From an uncultured Paracoccaceae bacterium (GTDB lineage: Bacteria > Pseudomonadota > Alphaproteobacteria > Rhodobacterales > Rhodobacteraceae): a stretch of DNA of 64,000 nt. A program made the translations under genes and the position numbers. Where the stretch lies: the NCBI GenBank assembly GCA_947499715.1, contig CANMPL010000002.1, positions 186,001 through 250,000 on the forward strand, in the 5' to 3' direction. The notes below the pieces were generated by a model. That model did no database searches. It had not been told where the DNA came from and saw only the letters and a program-made list of their open reading frames with translations. Positions 18,164 to 26,628 of this stretch are shown here, piece after piece (position 1 is the first letter of the stretch; every line of letters begins with the position of its first letter).

Positions 18164-18203
18164 CTTTCTTTGGTTCAAAAATATCCCCGCCGGAGGCTCC
18201 GGC
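18164..18203 (+). repeat. Intergenic hairpin repeat, copy 2
   Basis: Forty bases that match copy 1 (11111-11150) at all but two positions, ending in the same GCCGGAGGCTCCGGC hairpin (18189-18203). It lies between iolB and iolJ inside the operon. Confidence 0.75.
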
Positions 18204-18226
18204 GGTTCAAACAAGGATGACCTCAA

Positions 18227-19051
18227 ATGCCTCTCGTGACACTCAAAGACGTCCTGCAACCCGCGCTGCGCGATGGCTATGCGGTGGCTGGTCTGGTGAC
18301 GCTGGGCTGGGAAGACATGCGCGCCTATGTCGCCGCGGCAGAGGCCGAAGGTTGCCCTGTCATCTTGCAGGCCGGGCCAAGCTGCCGGGCGCATACACCG
18401 CTGCCAGTTCTGGGCAAGATGTTCCGGCATTTGGCGGAAAACGCCGCCGTGCCCGTCGTTGCCCATCTCGATCACGGCTACACAGCCGATGAATGTAAAG
18501 AGGCGCTGGACAGCGGCTTTACCTCTTTGATGTTTGACGGCTCTCGCAAGCCCTTGGCCCAGAACATCGCCGAAACTGCCGCTATCGCCGAGATGGCCCA
18601 CGCGGCAGGCATTTCCTGCGAGGGTGAGATCGGCTTTGTCGGATACGCCGACGGTGAAGCCTCTGCCGGGACCGACCCAAATGAGGCCGCGACCTTTGCG
18701 CGGGAAACTGGTGTTGACGCGATGGCAATCAGCGTCGGGAATGTCCACCTGCAGCAGGACAAAGACGGCGGGCTGGATGAACCCCGCATCCGCGCCATTG
18801 AGGCGGCAACTGATGTGCCATTGGTCATTCATGGCGGGTCAGGGGTGCCGGTGGCGCAGCGGATTGCCTTGGCGCGCGGGTCAAACGTGTGCAAGTTCAA
18901 CATCGGAACAGAGCTGCGGATGGCATTCGGGCAAGCCTTGCGCACGGCCGTGAATGCAGATCCCGCACGTTTTGATCGGGTGCAGATTTTGAAAGAAACC
19001 CACGACCCGCTTGTCGCAAAGGCAAGAGAGGTCCTGCGTGGGTTCCGCTAA
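18227..19051 (+). CDS. iolJ: Class II aldolase, probable 2-deoxy-5-keto-gluconate-6-phosphate aldolase
   Basis: A 274-residue class II (zinc) aldolase of the FbaA/KbaY family. Metal and substrate residues are in VPVVAHLDHGYT, GFTSLMFDGS, LVIHGGSGVP and CKFNIGTELR. In this operon it most probably splits the IolC product to DHAP and malonate semialdehyde, completing the pathway. From sequence alone it could also be a fructose- or tagatose-bisphosphate aldolase; the neighbours decide the call. An AAGGATGA ribosome-binding site precedes the ATG. Confidence 0.85.
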   Translation: MPLVTLKDVLQPALRDGYAVAGLVTLGWEDMRAYVAAAEAEGCPVILQAGPSCRAHTPLPVLGKMFRHLAENAAVPVVAHLDHGYTADECKEALDSGFTSLMFDGSRKPLAQNIAETAAIAEMAHAAGISCEGEIGFVGYADGEASAGTDPNEAATFARETGVDAMAISVGNVHLQQDKDGGLDEPRIRAIEAATDVPLVIHGGSGVPVAQRIALARGSNVCKFNIGTELRMAFGQALRTAVNADPARFDRVQILKETHDPLVAKAREVLRGFR

Positions 19052-19087
19052 GTAAATGGCTTTGCAGTTGATGCGAAAGGATAAGGC

Positions 19088-20083
19088 ATGCTGAGATTGG
19101 GAATTCTGGGCTGTGGCAGGATCGGACAGGTCCATGCAGGCAGCGCGATGCAGTCGCCCGATGCAAAGGTGCAGGCCGTCGCGGATGTCTTTCCTGATGC
19201 GGCCCAGGCGCTTGCCGACAGGTGCGGCGCCGACGTGCGAAGCGCCGATCAGATCATCGCCAGCGATGATATTGACGCGATCATCATCGGGACGCCCACG
19301 GACACACATTACGACCTGATCCATGCTGCGGCTGCCGCCGGCAAGGCGATCTTTTGCGAAAAACCGGTTGACATGTCCGCAACCCGCATTCGCGATTGCA
19401 TCAAGGTTGTCGAAGCTGCTGGCGTGGCCTTTCTGACGGCGCTCAACCGCCGCTTTGACCCGTCTTTCGCCAATATGCAGGCCCGCATCCGCGCCGGAGA
19501 GATTGGCGAAGTGGAGATGGTCACGATCCTGTCGCGCGACCCATCCCCGCCACCCATCGGTTATATCAAGTCCTCGGGCGGGATCTTTCGGGACATGATG
19601 ATCCACGATCTTGATATGGCGCGTTTCATGCTGGGTGAAGAACCTGTGACGGTCTACGCCGTTGGATCAGCACTTGTTGATCCGGCAATTGGTGCGGCAG
19701 GCGATGTGGACACCGCTGCCGTGACCTTGACGACGGCAAGTGGCAAGATCTGCCAAATCAGCAACTCGCGCCGCGCCACCTATGGCTATGACCAACGGGC
19801 AGAGGTGCATGGGTCCAAGGGGATGCTCTCGGTCGCGAATATTCCTGAAACCACGGTGCAATTGGCGACGGGTGCGGGCATTGCGGGCGCGCCCACGATG
19901 AATTTCTTTCTGGAACGCTATGCTGAAGCTTACCGTTTGGAGCTGGCGCATTTCATCGCATCCGTGCGTGATGGCAGCCAACCAAGCCCATCCATCTATG
20001 ACGGTTTGCGCGCGCAGATGCTTGCAGATGCCGCGACGGAAAGTTGGGAAACCGGCAAACCGGTCACCGTTTCCGCTGACTAA
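19088..20083 (+). CDS. iolG: myo-Inositol 2-dehydrogenase
   Basis: A 331-residue Gfo/Idh/MocA enzyme that oxidises myo-inositol to 2-keto-myo-inositol with NAD, the entry step of the pathway. Seen motifs are LGILGCGRIGQVHA (NAD binding), CEKPVDMS with the catalytic lysine, and GGIFRDMMIHDLDMARF with the conserved aspartate and histidine. It matches IolG/IdhA more closely than the two other oxidoreductases of the cluster. It is the last gene of the rightward operon; its end overlaps the convergent small exporter gene by 20 bases. Confidence 0.9.
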   Translation: MLRLGILGCGRIGQVHAGSAMQSPDAKVQAVADVFPDAAQALADRCGADVRSADQIIASDDIDAIIIGTPTDTHYDLIHAAAAAGKAIFCEKPVDMSATRIRDCIKVVEAAGVAFLTALNRRFDPSFANMQARIRAGEIGEVEMVTILSRDPSPPPIGYIKSSGGIFRDMMIHDLDMARFMLGEEPVTVYAVGSALVDPAIGAAGDVDTAAVTLTTASGKICQISNSRRATYGYDQRAEVHGSKGMLSVANIPETTVQLATGAGIAGAPTMNFFLERYAEAYRLELAHFIASVRDGSQPSPSIYDGLRAQMLADAATESWETGKPVTVSAD

Positions 20084-20486
20084 GCCACATACCGGCAAGG
20101 ATCAGAGCGACACCTGCGGTTCGTGCCGCGGGGTTGCCGGGTGCACCGGTGAGGATGTCCAGTACCACACCAGAGATCATTTGCCCGGCGATGATTAGCA
20201 GCGCGGTTTGTGCGGCCCCGATCTTGGCGACCAGCCAGCTTGAAAGCGCGATAAAGACCACGCCCACGGTGCCGCCCAGATAGGCCCAGAAGGGGATGTC
20301 CTTGATGCCTGGTGTGAATAGCCCGCCGAACACCAAAGCCATGAGTGTCAGTAACCCAAAGCCTACGATATGGTTCCAGAACGACGCATGCATGGCCGAG
20401 GTCGAAAGTGACAGCCGCCCATTGATCTGACGCGATAAGCTGACGGAGGCACCTCCCAGAAACGCGATCAGCACAAACCAGATCAT
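20064..20486 (-). CDS. YdcZ/DUF606-type small DMT transporter, second half
   Basis: A 140-residue protein with about five hydrophobic helices (MIWFVLIAFLGGASVSLSRQ at the N-terminus, ALIIAGQMISGVVLD near the end). It belongs to the DUF606/YdcZ branch of the drug/metabolite transporter superfamily. The preceding gene encodes a similar 150-residue protein and overlaps it by four bases (ATGA), so the two probably form a heterodimer. Substrate unknown. The long frame continuing upstream to 21023 is not coding beyond the ATG at 20486. Confidence 0.85.
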   Translation of the reverse strand: MIWFVLIAFLGGASVSLSRQINGRLSLSTSAMHASFWNHIVGFGLLTLMALVFGGLFTPGIKDIPFWAYLGGTVGVVFIALSSWLVAKIGAAQTALLIIAGQMISGVVLDILTGAPGNPAARTAGVALILAGMWLSQRKR

Positions 20487-20935
20487 GCCACGCCGCCAAA
20501 GAAGATCAGGATCAGGCTGCCTGCGACGATCAGCGCGAGTGCCGTCCAGTCGCGCAGGCTGGGCAGTTTTTGAGGTAGTCCAAACATGCCGCGCGCGTCC
20601 GCGACCAATGAGAACACCATTTGCCCGGCAAGGCCGATCGCAATTGTGCCAGACAACGCGAGTGCCGTGTTCATGGTGTAGGACGTGGCCATGACCGTAA
20701 ATGCGCCCACGATCCCGCCCGCATAGGCCCAAAGTGGCGGGCGTTTGGCTGACGCTTTTTGGGGCCGCATGAGGGCCAAAAAGATCAGCGCCACCAATGT
20801 GCCCGTAGCGTGCGGCACCCAAGACGCAAACAAGAGCGAGCCAAAGCTGGCGAGTGTGCCATTGAACAGCACCATCAGCGACAGCAAGACGCCAGCGCCA
20901 AAGGCAAGGAGGAAGGATAGGGATGATGTCGTCAT
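20483..20935 (-). CDS. YdcZ/DUF606-type small DMT transporter, first half
   Basis: A 150-residue inner-membrane protein with about five helices (SFLLAFGAGVLLSLMVLFNG, WALGG-like loops, then ALIVAGSLILIFFGG). It shares size and layout with the next gene; the conserved segment SGTIAIGLAGQMVFSL here corresponds to AAQTALLIIAGQMISG there. Tandem overlapping DUF606 genes usually act together. The ATG at 20935 is chosen over an upstream codon at 20968 for its fit to the family. Confidence 0.85.
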   Translation of the reverse strand: MTTSSLSFLLAFGAGVLLSLMVLFNGTLASFGSLLFASWVPHATGTLVALIFLALMRPQKASAKRPPLWAYAGGIVGAFTVMATSYTMNTALALSGTIAIGLAGQMVFSLVADARGMFGLPQKLPSLRDWTALALIVAGSLILIFFGGVA

Positions 20936-20970
20936 ATGGTCTGTGTGGTCCGAGAGGTCGTGTTGCACAA

Positions 20971-21060
20971 GGGGGGCGGGCCCACCCGCCCACCCTTTTT
21001 GGGGGCGCTGCCCCCGTCAGCAAGCTGACTCCCCCGGGATATTTTTGGCCAAAAGAAGCA
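20971..21060 (-). repeat. Intergenic palindrome array and repeat copy 3
   Basis: Contains GGCGGG/CCCGCC (20975-20990), GGGGGC/GCCCCC (21001-21015), and on the minus strand at 21031-21060 the sequence TGCTTCTTTTGGCCAAAAAT followed by ATCCCGGGGG. The last part resembles copies 1 and 2 but lacks their hairpin. This looks like the repetitive filler found between genes in Rhodobacteraceae. Confidence 0.65.
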
Positions 21061-21065
21061 GGGAG

Positions 21066-21093
21066 TTGACACGGGTGCAGCGCTGTCTATAAG
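21066..21093 (+). promoter_or_regulatory. Sigma-70 promoter of rpsD
   Basis: TTGACA at 21066-21071 and TATAAG at 21088-21093 with a 16-base spacer. It is the best-looking housekeeping promoter in the window and lies about 120 bases before the rpsD start codon. Confidence 0.8.
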
Positions 21094-21140
21094 CCGCCCA
21101 TTCATTGGTGTTGGTGGACCGGGCAACCGGAACCCTGTCG

Positions 21141-21158
21141 CCCCTGCAAAATCAGGGG
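21141..21158 (+). promoter_or_regulatory. Hairpin in the rpsD leader
   Basis: CCCCTG and CAGGGG form a six-base stem with a CAAAAT loop in the transcribed leader. Just before it, CCGG-GCAA-CCGG (about 21119-21131) could form another stem. S4 controls its own synthesis in several bacteria through leader structures, so this may be an autoregulatory element; that is inference. Confidence 0.4.
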
Positions 21159-21211
21159 AAAGGACAACGCCCTTCATGCCCAAACGGGCCCACTTAGAAG
21201 GAGATCAGCGT

Positions 21212-21832
21212 ATGACAAAGCGTACCGCTGCCAAGTACAAAATTGACCGCCGGATGGGCGAAAACATCTGGGGTCGTCCGAAATCCCCCGTCAACCGTCG
21301 TGAATATGGCCCCGGCCAGCACGGTCAGCGTCGTAAGGGCAAACTGTCTGACTTTGGTCTGCAGCTGCGCGCCAAGCAAAAGCTGAAGGGTTACTACGGC
21401 GACCTGACCGAAAAGCAGTTCCGCCGCATCTATGCGGAAGCCGAGCGTGTGAAAGGCGATACCGGTGAGAACCTTATTGGTCTGCTGGAGCGTCGTCTTG
21501 ACGCCGTCGTTTACCGCGCCAAGTTCGTGCCAACTGTCTTTGCCGCACGCCAGTTCGTGAACCACGGCCACGTCGAAGTGAACGGAAAGAAGGTCAACAT
21601 CCCATCCTACCGCGTGAAAGAAGGCGACGTGATCACCGTGCGCCAGAAGTCCAAGCAGTTGGAACTGGTTCTGGTTGCAAGCCAGCTGCCAGAGCGTGAT
21701 GTGCCTGACTATATGGCTGTCGATCACGGCAAGATGTCTTGTGAATTCGTGCGCACACCCGGTCTGGGCGACGTCCCATATCCTGTGACGATGGAACCAA
21801 ACCTCGTGGTCGAATTCTACGCCAAGAACTAA
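21212..21832 (+). CDS. rpsD: 30S ribosomal protein S4
   Basis: A 206-residue primary 16S rRNA-binding protein. The N-terminus [20 protein letters not shown], the GPGQHGQRR segment, and the S4 RNA-binding domain ([32 protein letters not shown]) are all present. The ATG at 21212 follows a strong GAAGGAGA site, so the upstream in-frame ATG at 21176 is rejected. It has its own promoter, leader and terminator, and stands outside the other ribosomal operons, as is usual in alphaproteobacteria. Confidence 0.98.
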   Translation: MTKRTAAKYKIDRRMGENIWGRPKSPVNRREYGPGQHGQRRKGKLSDFGLQLRAKQKLKGYYGDLTEKQFRRIYAEAERVKGDTGENLIGLLERRLDAVVYRAKFVPTVFAARQFVNHGHVEVNGKKVNIPSYRVKEGDVITVRQKSKQLELVLVASQLPERDVPDYMAVDHGKMSCEFVRTPGLGDVPYPVTMEPNLVVEFYAKN

Positions 21833-21861
21833 TCGCGACTGCGACTTGGTTGAAATTTCAG

Positions 21862-21896
21862 GGGCCGTGTCCGAAAGGACGCGGCCCTTTGCTTTT
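21862..21896 (+). terminator. Intrinsic terminator of rpsD
   Basis: Eleven-base stem GGGCCGTGTCC / GGACGCGGCCC (one G-T pair) closed by a GAAA loop and followed by TTTGCTTTT. Confidence 0.9.
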
Positions 21897-21922
21897 GCGG
21901 CAGCATCGTGCAGCGTGGCTGG

Positions 21923-22546
21923 ATGGAGCAAATCGTTGATCTGAACACTTGGGCGCGGGCCGATCAGTTTCGGTTCTTTCGCACTTATGACCGCCCGCAC
22001 TACGCGATAACATCACGGCTGGACGTCACGCAGGTGATGGCGCGAAAAGAGCAGGGGATATCTGCCTATCGCGCGTGCCTTTATGCCATTGGGGCCGGGC
22101 TGCACGGCGTTCCAGAACTGCTGATGCGGTTTCGCGGCGAGCAGGTGGTGCGACACGATGCAGTTGATCTGTCGATGACGGTACCGCGCGAGGGTGGCAG
22201 CTTTGGCTATGCCTATGTGCCATGGCAGGCGGATTTTGATGCGTTTGATCAAGTCTGTGCCGCATTGATCGCTGAGGCGGCGGAAGGCACAGTGCTGAAT
22301 GCCAATACCGGCCAAACGGATGCCGTGGCCTATGCCTCTTGCATGCCGTGGCTTGATTACACGTCGTTAAACAATGCCGTACCGGGGCCAGATGACTGCA
22401 TCCCGCGGGTGTCCTGGGGAAAATTCTGTGACCATGGCGGGCGCTGGGACATGGCGATGACGTTAGAGGTGCATCACGCCCTGGTCGATGGTGAGCAGGT
22501 GGGGGCCTACTTCGCGGCTGTTCAGGCGGCGTTGGATCGGGTTTGA
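21923..22546 (+). CDS. Chloramphenicol acetyltransferase-like protein
   Basis: A 207-residue protein of the CatA-type acetyltransferase family. The N-terminus (VDLNTWARADQFRFFRTYD) and the catalytic motif HHALVDG at residues 184-190 (HHxxxDG) are typical. It would transfer an acetyl group from acetyl-CoA to a hydroxyl group. Chromosomal CAT-like proteins in environmental bacteria need not give drug resistance, so the natural substrate is open. A GTG fifteen bases earlier is an alternative start. Confidence 0.8.
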   Translation: MEQIVDLNTWARADQFRFFRTYDRPHYAITSRLDVTQVMARKEQGISAYRACLYAIGAGLHGVPELLMRFRGEQVVRHDAVDLSMTVPREGGSFGYAYVPWQADFDAFDQVCAALIAEAAEGTVLNANTGQTDAVAYASCMPWLDYTSLNNAVPGPDDCIPRVSWGKFCDHGGRWDMAMTLEVHHALVDGEQVGAYFAAVQAALDRV

Positions 22547-22634
22547 TTTCTGTCTTGCGGACGGTCCACTGACCTTCACACAGCAAGCTGCTGTTTTGCC
22601 GGGCGCGTGTTTCCCGCGCAGCTACGAAAGAGCG

Positions 22635-23888
22635 TTAGCCGGAAAACGGGCACTTCCCAACCAACGCCCCCGGTTTACCACCGTAGAGATGCGCCACTCG
22701 GACGTTACTGTGTGCTGAATGGACGTGTTTGCGCATCCGGAACAATTGACCCAATGGCCGCATTGATGGGAGCGTGTTCCACGCGTTGTACTGAATATTT
22801 CCCCAAATCTCGGCCGTGTTGATCGCTGTGTCGGTCGACAAGGTCAGCGTCCCAACCGGGAGATATGGCGAAGCAGTCTCGTCCCAAGCGAGGTCACAGT
22901 ATTCGGCGGCCATCACCGCTTTAGGAGGATCCTGCGGACCCGGTTCGGGAATGCAATCCGGCGTGGCAAGTTGGACGGCCAATGTAAACTCTGCCGCTTC
23001 ACCAGAGGCGAGCCAGTCGTCCATGTTCTTTTTGCTAAAGTCCGCGAAGTCTATTTTCATCCGGTCGTGTTCTGCGACCTTGTGCGGGTTGACGGGCAGC
23101 AAGGCGAACTTCATCGCAGCGTCCCCCAGCGCAAATGGGCCAAGTGAATAGTAGGGCATACCCGCCCAGCCGTCTTGGTTCACAGGGGCCTTGCGCAGGG
23201 GCGCCGCCAATCCTGCAACACGTCGCCTGACATCGAGCAATATCGCGATGTTGCGCCAATTTGCCAGCGTCTTTAGGGTTCCAAGCGAAGGCGGCTTTAG
23301 CCCAAAGGCCATCGCAACCTGATGCCCGTCACGCGCAAAGAAAGTATGATCTGCCCCGTTGTTTCCGGGATTTCCTGCGGCCAATAGCAAGTCCAGCTCA
23401 TTGGCCTCGCCGGAAGGAGCGTAGACGTTCGGGACCGGTTCGGGATAGTCGAGCTTGATAGCTAACCGGGTGCTCGTGAGACCCACGTCGGGGTCCTTCT
23501 GGGTGCCAGCGCGTGCGACGACAGCATAGCCGCGGCTCTGCGAAAACAGACCAACGCGGAACGGCTCTGGCAGGTTTTCGATGTTGTCGATTTTTAGCGT
23601 GCCACGCAGCATTGCGCTGGTGTGCCCCCAATGGGGTTCGTGAAACGTCTCGTCGTCACGTGCGGCATGTTTCTTCAGCGCACCTGTATGTGCGGCGACA
23701 GAGGCGGACGCCCTTTTGAATAAAGTCTCTTCTTCCGGGTCGAACACCTCTTGCGGGATGAGGTACCCGTTCTCAACGCGGTCTGCTGGCAAGTCGTCTG
23801 CAAAAACGCGTTTGGTTGGATGAGGGGTGAAAAGACCGTAGGCAAAATATGCCGCCATTGCAGCGAGTGCGATCCACAGGAAAGTCAT
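22635..23888 (-). CDS. Catalase-family haem protein, membrane-anchored
   Basis: A 417-residue protein with an N-terminal hydrophobic segment (MTFLWIALAAMAAYFAYGLF) that is a signal anchor or signal peptide. The body resembles divergent catalases: HWGHTSAMLRGTLKI around the expected distal histidine, RVGLFSQSRGYAVVARAG, and the C-terminal block WNTLPSMRPLGQLFRMRKHV seen in catalase-related proteins. I do not see the classical proximal RxFxYxDT motif, so catalase activity itself is uncertain. It stands alone, convergent with the CAT-like gene. Confidence 0.7.
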   Translation of the reverse strand: MTFLWIALAAMAAYFAYGLFTPHPTKRVFADDLPADRVENGYLIPQEVFDPEEETLFKRASASVAAHTGALKKHAARDDETFHEPHWGHTSAMLRGTLKIDNIENLPEPFRVGLFSQSRGYAVVARAGTQKDPDVGLTSTRLAIKLDYPEPVPNVYAPSGEANELDLLLAAGNPGNNGADHTFFARDGHQVAMAFGLKPPSLGTLKTLANWRNIAILLDVRRRVAGLAAPLRKAPVNQDGWAGMPYYSLGPFALGDAAMKFALLPVNPHKVAEHDRMKIDFADFSKKNMDDWLASGEAAEFTLAVQLATPDCIPEPGPQDPPKAVMAAEYCDLAWDETASPYLPVGTLTLSTDTAINTAEIWGNIQYNAWNTLPSMRPLGQLFRMRKHVHSAHSNVRVAHLYGGKPGALVGKCPFSG

Positions 23889-24450
23889 TTTAGTCCCCCG
23901 ATTTGTCGTCAATAAACGATACAATGGCTCAGCCAGACAATAAGAACAACGGGGACCCCAGCTTCTTGCTCTTTGATCATCCCATTATTCTGGGCTTCGC
24001 TAAACCGGCTCTTTCGCATCTGTCTGCTCATTCAAAGGGTTGGGCAAACTCTATGTCATACCGAGAGACGTTTCGGGGGGGGGCACGCCAGACTGTCATT
24101 GACCCCTTTGGCACGCCGGTCATGAGGCCATCGTGAATGGTGACGGCGCATTGCATTCCGCGTCTTGGGAGATAAAGCGGCGCAGACCCGACGGTCAGGA
24201 GACTAAGCAAGCCGGGATATTTGGAACTGTCTTGCGGCGACGGCCGCCTTTTAAGCCGCCGCGCCATCGGGTCAGGACACTGAATTGGTTCTCCCGCGCC
24301 GTGGGAGCAAACAAGCAACTGGATCTTGTACTTTTGGGGTGACCCCTTGTTAGACTGACGTTCCTGCATTGCGCGGCATCCGGTACTTGAGGTGCACGGC
24401 TGCTGTCCACATCCGATGATGCCTCCCGATCTTGCAAGACTTGCCTCACA
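23889..24450. other. Gene-poor stretch, unexplained
   Basis: About 560 bases between the catalase-like gene and the rplY terminator without a frame I would call a gene. It holds a run of nine G at 24075-24083. Frames crossing it (for example 24028-24486 minus) have no ribosome-binding site, no recognisable domain and odd composition. It may be a decayed gene or mobile-element scar, but no terminal repeats or transposase motifs were seen. Confidence 0.5.
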
Positions 24451-24483
24451 AAAGCGAAAGGGCCCCCGAAAACGGAGGCCCTT
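24451..24483 (-). terminator. Intrinsic terminator of rplY
   Basis: On the minus strand AAGGGCCTCCG and CGGGGGCCCTT pair with one mismatch around a TTTT loop, followed by TCGCTTTTG. It begins about 20 bases after the rplY stop. Confidence 0.85.
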
Positions 24484-24503
24484 CAAGTCACTTGTTCAGG
24501 CGC

Positions 24504-25160
24504 TTATTCTTCGTCAGCAGTTTCGTCGCCAGCGGTTGGCACTTCGTCGGCTGCGACTTCTTCGCTTTCGTCGTCGTCATCAGCTACCAATGCACGTGGG
24601 GCAGAGACGTTGGCGATGACAAAGTCGCGGTCGATCGTTGGCTTTGCGCCTTCGGGAAGGGCAATGTTGCTGATCGAAATGGTGTCACCGATCTCGGTCT
24701 CGGCCAAGTCGAACACGATGCTGTCAGGGATGTCGCCGGCCAGAACTTCAAGCTCGACTTCGTTCCGCACAACAGTCAGCACGCCGCCCTTTTTCAGGCC
24801 GGGGCATGTGTCTTCGTTCAGGAACTCAACCGGGATAAAGATCTTCACGCGGCTGGTGCGCTTGAGGCGCATCAGGTCGATGTGCGTTGGCAGGTCCTTG
24901 ACCACGTCGCGCTGAACGCCACGGCAGATCACGCGGACATCGTCGTGGCCATCAACCTTGAGGTTGAACAGCGTCGACATGAACTGGCCCTTGCGCAGGC
25001 GCGTCAGCAGCTTGTTGAAGTTGATCGAAATCGGAAGCGGGTCTACCCCACCGCCGTAAACGATGCCCGGCACGTCGCCATCACGGCGAGCTTGGCGGGC
25101 GGCCCCCTTGCCTGTCCCCGCGCGTGCAGTGGCGTGCAGATCTGGGATCTTATCAGCCAT
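24504..25160 (-). CDS. rplY: 50S ribosomal protein L25/Ctc, long form
   Basis: A 218-residue 5S rRNA-binding protein of the CTC type: an N-terminal L25 domain ([28 protein letters not shown]) and a C-terminal TL5 domain. It ends in a strongly acidic tail ([13 protein letters not shown]). The ATG at 25160 follows a GGAG site and gives the family N-terminus; the frame further upstream is non-coding. pth, often next to rplY, is not its neighbour here. Confidence 0.96.
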   Translation of the reverse strand: MADKIPDLHATARAGTGKGAARQARRDGDVPGIVYGGGVDPLPISINFNKLLTRLRKGQFMSTLFNLKVDGHDDVRVICRGVQRDVVKDLPTHIDLMRLKRTSRVKIFIPVEFLNEDTCPGLKKGGVLTVVRNEVELEVLAGDIPDSIVFDLAETEIGDTISISNIALPEGAKPTIDRDFVIANVSAPRALVADDDDESEEVAADEVPTAGDETADEE

Positions 25161-25184
25161 TGTATGTCTCCAAAATAAAAATGA

Positions 25185-25234
25185 GGGCCGCCCTCCAAGG
25201 GTGTGCGGCCCAGATGAAAGGCCCCTATAGGGGC
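25185..25234 (-). promoter_or_regulatory. Two hairpins before rplY
   Basis: GGGCCGC/GCGGCCC (25185-25191 with 25205-25211) is followed on the minus strand by TCATTTTTATTTT, then the GGAG site of rplY. GCCCC-TATA-GGGGC lies at 25221-25234. They could terminate the lldD transcript or act as an rplY leader structure; the sequence does not decide between these. Confidence 0.5.
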
Positions 25235-25331
25235 AGAATCGCCCTTTGAAAAGGGGTTTTCGTGCGGTGGCGGCCGGATCGGCGGGCACACAGGGTGCCA
25301 AAGGGGCGCAAGGTGATCAAGGCGGCCAGAT

Positions 25332-26495
25332 CTAGACCCACTTCCCCTCAAAATCTTCGGGCACCAGCAGAATATCGCGGTCGACGTCATTGACGTCCCG
25401 TCTGCCGCAAAGGGCCATGGTGGTATCAAGTTCCTTATGCAGAATCTCGAGCGCTTTGGTCACGCCTTTTTCGCCCATCGCACCTAGTCCGTAGATATAG
25501 GCCCGCCCGATGTGGACGCCCTTCGCGCCAAGCGCCAGCGCCTTGAGGATGTCCTGGCCGGACCGCACGCCGCTATCCATGTGGACTTCAATCTGATCCC
25601 CAACGGCGGCGATGATGCTGGGCAACATGCGAATGGCCGACAAGGCACCGTCAAGCTGCCGTCCACCGTGGTTCGACACGATGATTGCATCCGCCCCGCA
25701 TGCGACGGCCATCTTGGCGTCTTCAACGTCTAGAATCCCCTTGAGGATCAGCTTGCCGCCCCACTTTTCCTTGAGGCGGGCAATCGTGTCCCAATTGAGC
25801 TTGGGATCGAACTGTTCTGCGGTCCAGCTATGCAGACTTGAAATGTCTTCAACTGATTTCGCATGGCCAACGATATTGCGGAATGTGCGACGATGGGTGC
25901 CAAGCATCTCGAGCCCCCAGCGCCATTTCGTTGACAGATCCAAGATCGACTTTGGTGTCAGTTTTGGCGGTGCAGTCAGCCCATTTTTGATGTCCATGTG
26001 CCGCTGACCCAAGATCTGCAGGTCGAGCGTCAAGACCAGTGCAGAACAACCTGCATTTCTTGCGCGGGCGATGATGTTGTCGACAAATTCTTCGTCGCGC
26101 ATCACGTAAAGCTGGAACCAAAAGGGTGCCTTGGTATGGGCCGCGACGTCTTCGATCGAACAGATTGACATCGTCGATATTGTGAACGGTACCTCGAATT
26201 TTTCAGCTGCACGCGCCGCTTTGATTTCGCCATCGGCGGATTGCATTCCGGTGAGTCCGACCGGAGACAACGCGACAGGCATAGAGACGTCTTCGCCAAT
26301 AAGCTGGCTAGCCGTGGTGCGGTTGGACATATCCACTGCGACGCGCTGGCGCAGGCGGATCTTGTCAAAATCCGAGGTGTTTTCGCGAAAAGTCTGTTCT
26401 GTCCAGCTGCCGGATTCAGCGTAGTCATAGAACATCTTGGGTGCGCGACGTTTGTGCAGTCGCTTGAGGTCGTCGATGGTTGTGATGATCGGCAT
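25332..26495 (-). CDS. lldD: FMN-dependent L-lactate dehydrogenase
   Basis: A 387-residue alpha-hydroxy-acid oxidase/dehydrogenase that oxidises L-lactate to pyruvate, probably at the membrane with quinone as acceptor. Family features are FYDYAESGSWTE (FMN tyrosine), MPVALSPVGLTGM, WFQLYVMRD, VLTLDLQ, LILKGI, and the active-site block SNHGGRQLDG with catalytic histidine, followed by DSGVRSG. It lies downstream of a LacI-type regulator and close to the AldA-like gene, which suggests a joint lactaldehyde-lactate route. Other 2-hydroxy acids such as glycolate or mandelate are possible substrates. Confidence 0.88.
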   Translation of the reverse strand: MPIITTIDDLKRLHKRRAPKMFYDYAESGSWTEQTFRENTSDFDKIRLRQRVAVDMSNRTTASQLIGEDVSMPVALSPVGLTGMQSADGEIKAARAAEKFEVPFTISTMSICSIEDVAAHTKAPFWFQLYVMRDEEFVDNIIARARNAGCSALVLTLDLQILGQRHMDIKNGLTAPPKLTPKSILDLSTKWRWGLEMLGTHRRTFRNIVGHAKSVEDISSLHSWTAEQFDPKLNWDTIARLKEKWGGKLILKGILDVEDAKMAVACGADAIIVSNHGGRQLDGALSAIRMLPSIIAAVGDQIEVHMDSGVRSGQDILKALALGAKGVHIGRAYIYGLGAMGEKGVTKALEILHKELDTTMALCGRRDVNDVDRDILLVPEDFEGKWV

Positions 26496-26628
26496 CAGGA
26501 TATCCTGTATTGGTTATGTTTGCTTACCAATTTGAGGGATTTGAGGCAAGACATCTTCGCGCATGACCGATCTGCGTCTGTCGCACACGTCGATTTACCG
26601 ACGATGACGACATGGTCAAGGTTGCCGG

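Noticed and set aside
17780-18832. 350-codon minus-strand frame across iolB and iolJ
   Set aside because: It runs opposite two recognised enzymes and through the intergenic repeat; no motif was seen.
24028-24486. 152-codon minus-strand frame in the gap before rplY
   Set aside because: It includes the rplY terminator, lacks a ribosome-binding site, and its product is not recognisable. It is kept only as part of an unexplained region.
26509-26531. Inverted repeat ATTGGT-N11-ACCAAT just before lldD
   Set aside because: The arms are short, the spacing is large, and it does not resemble the ATTACTRAT motif near the regulator. It could be chance.
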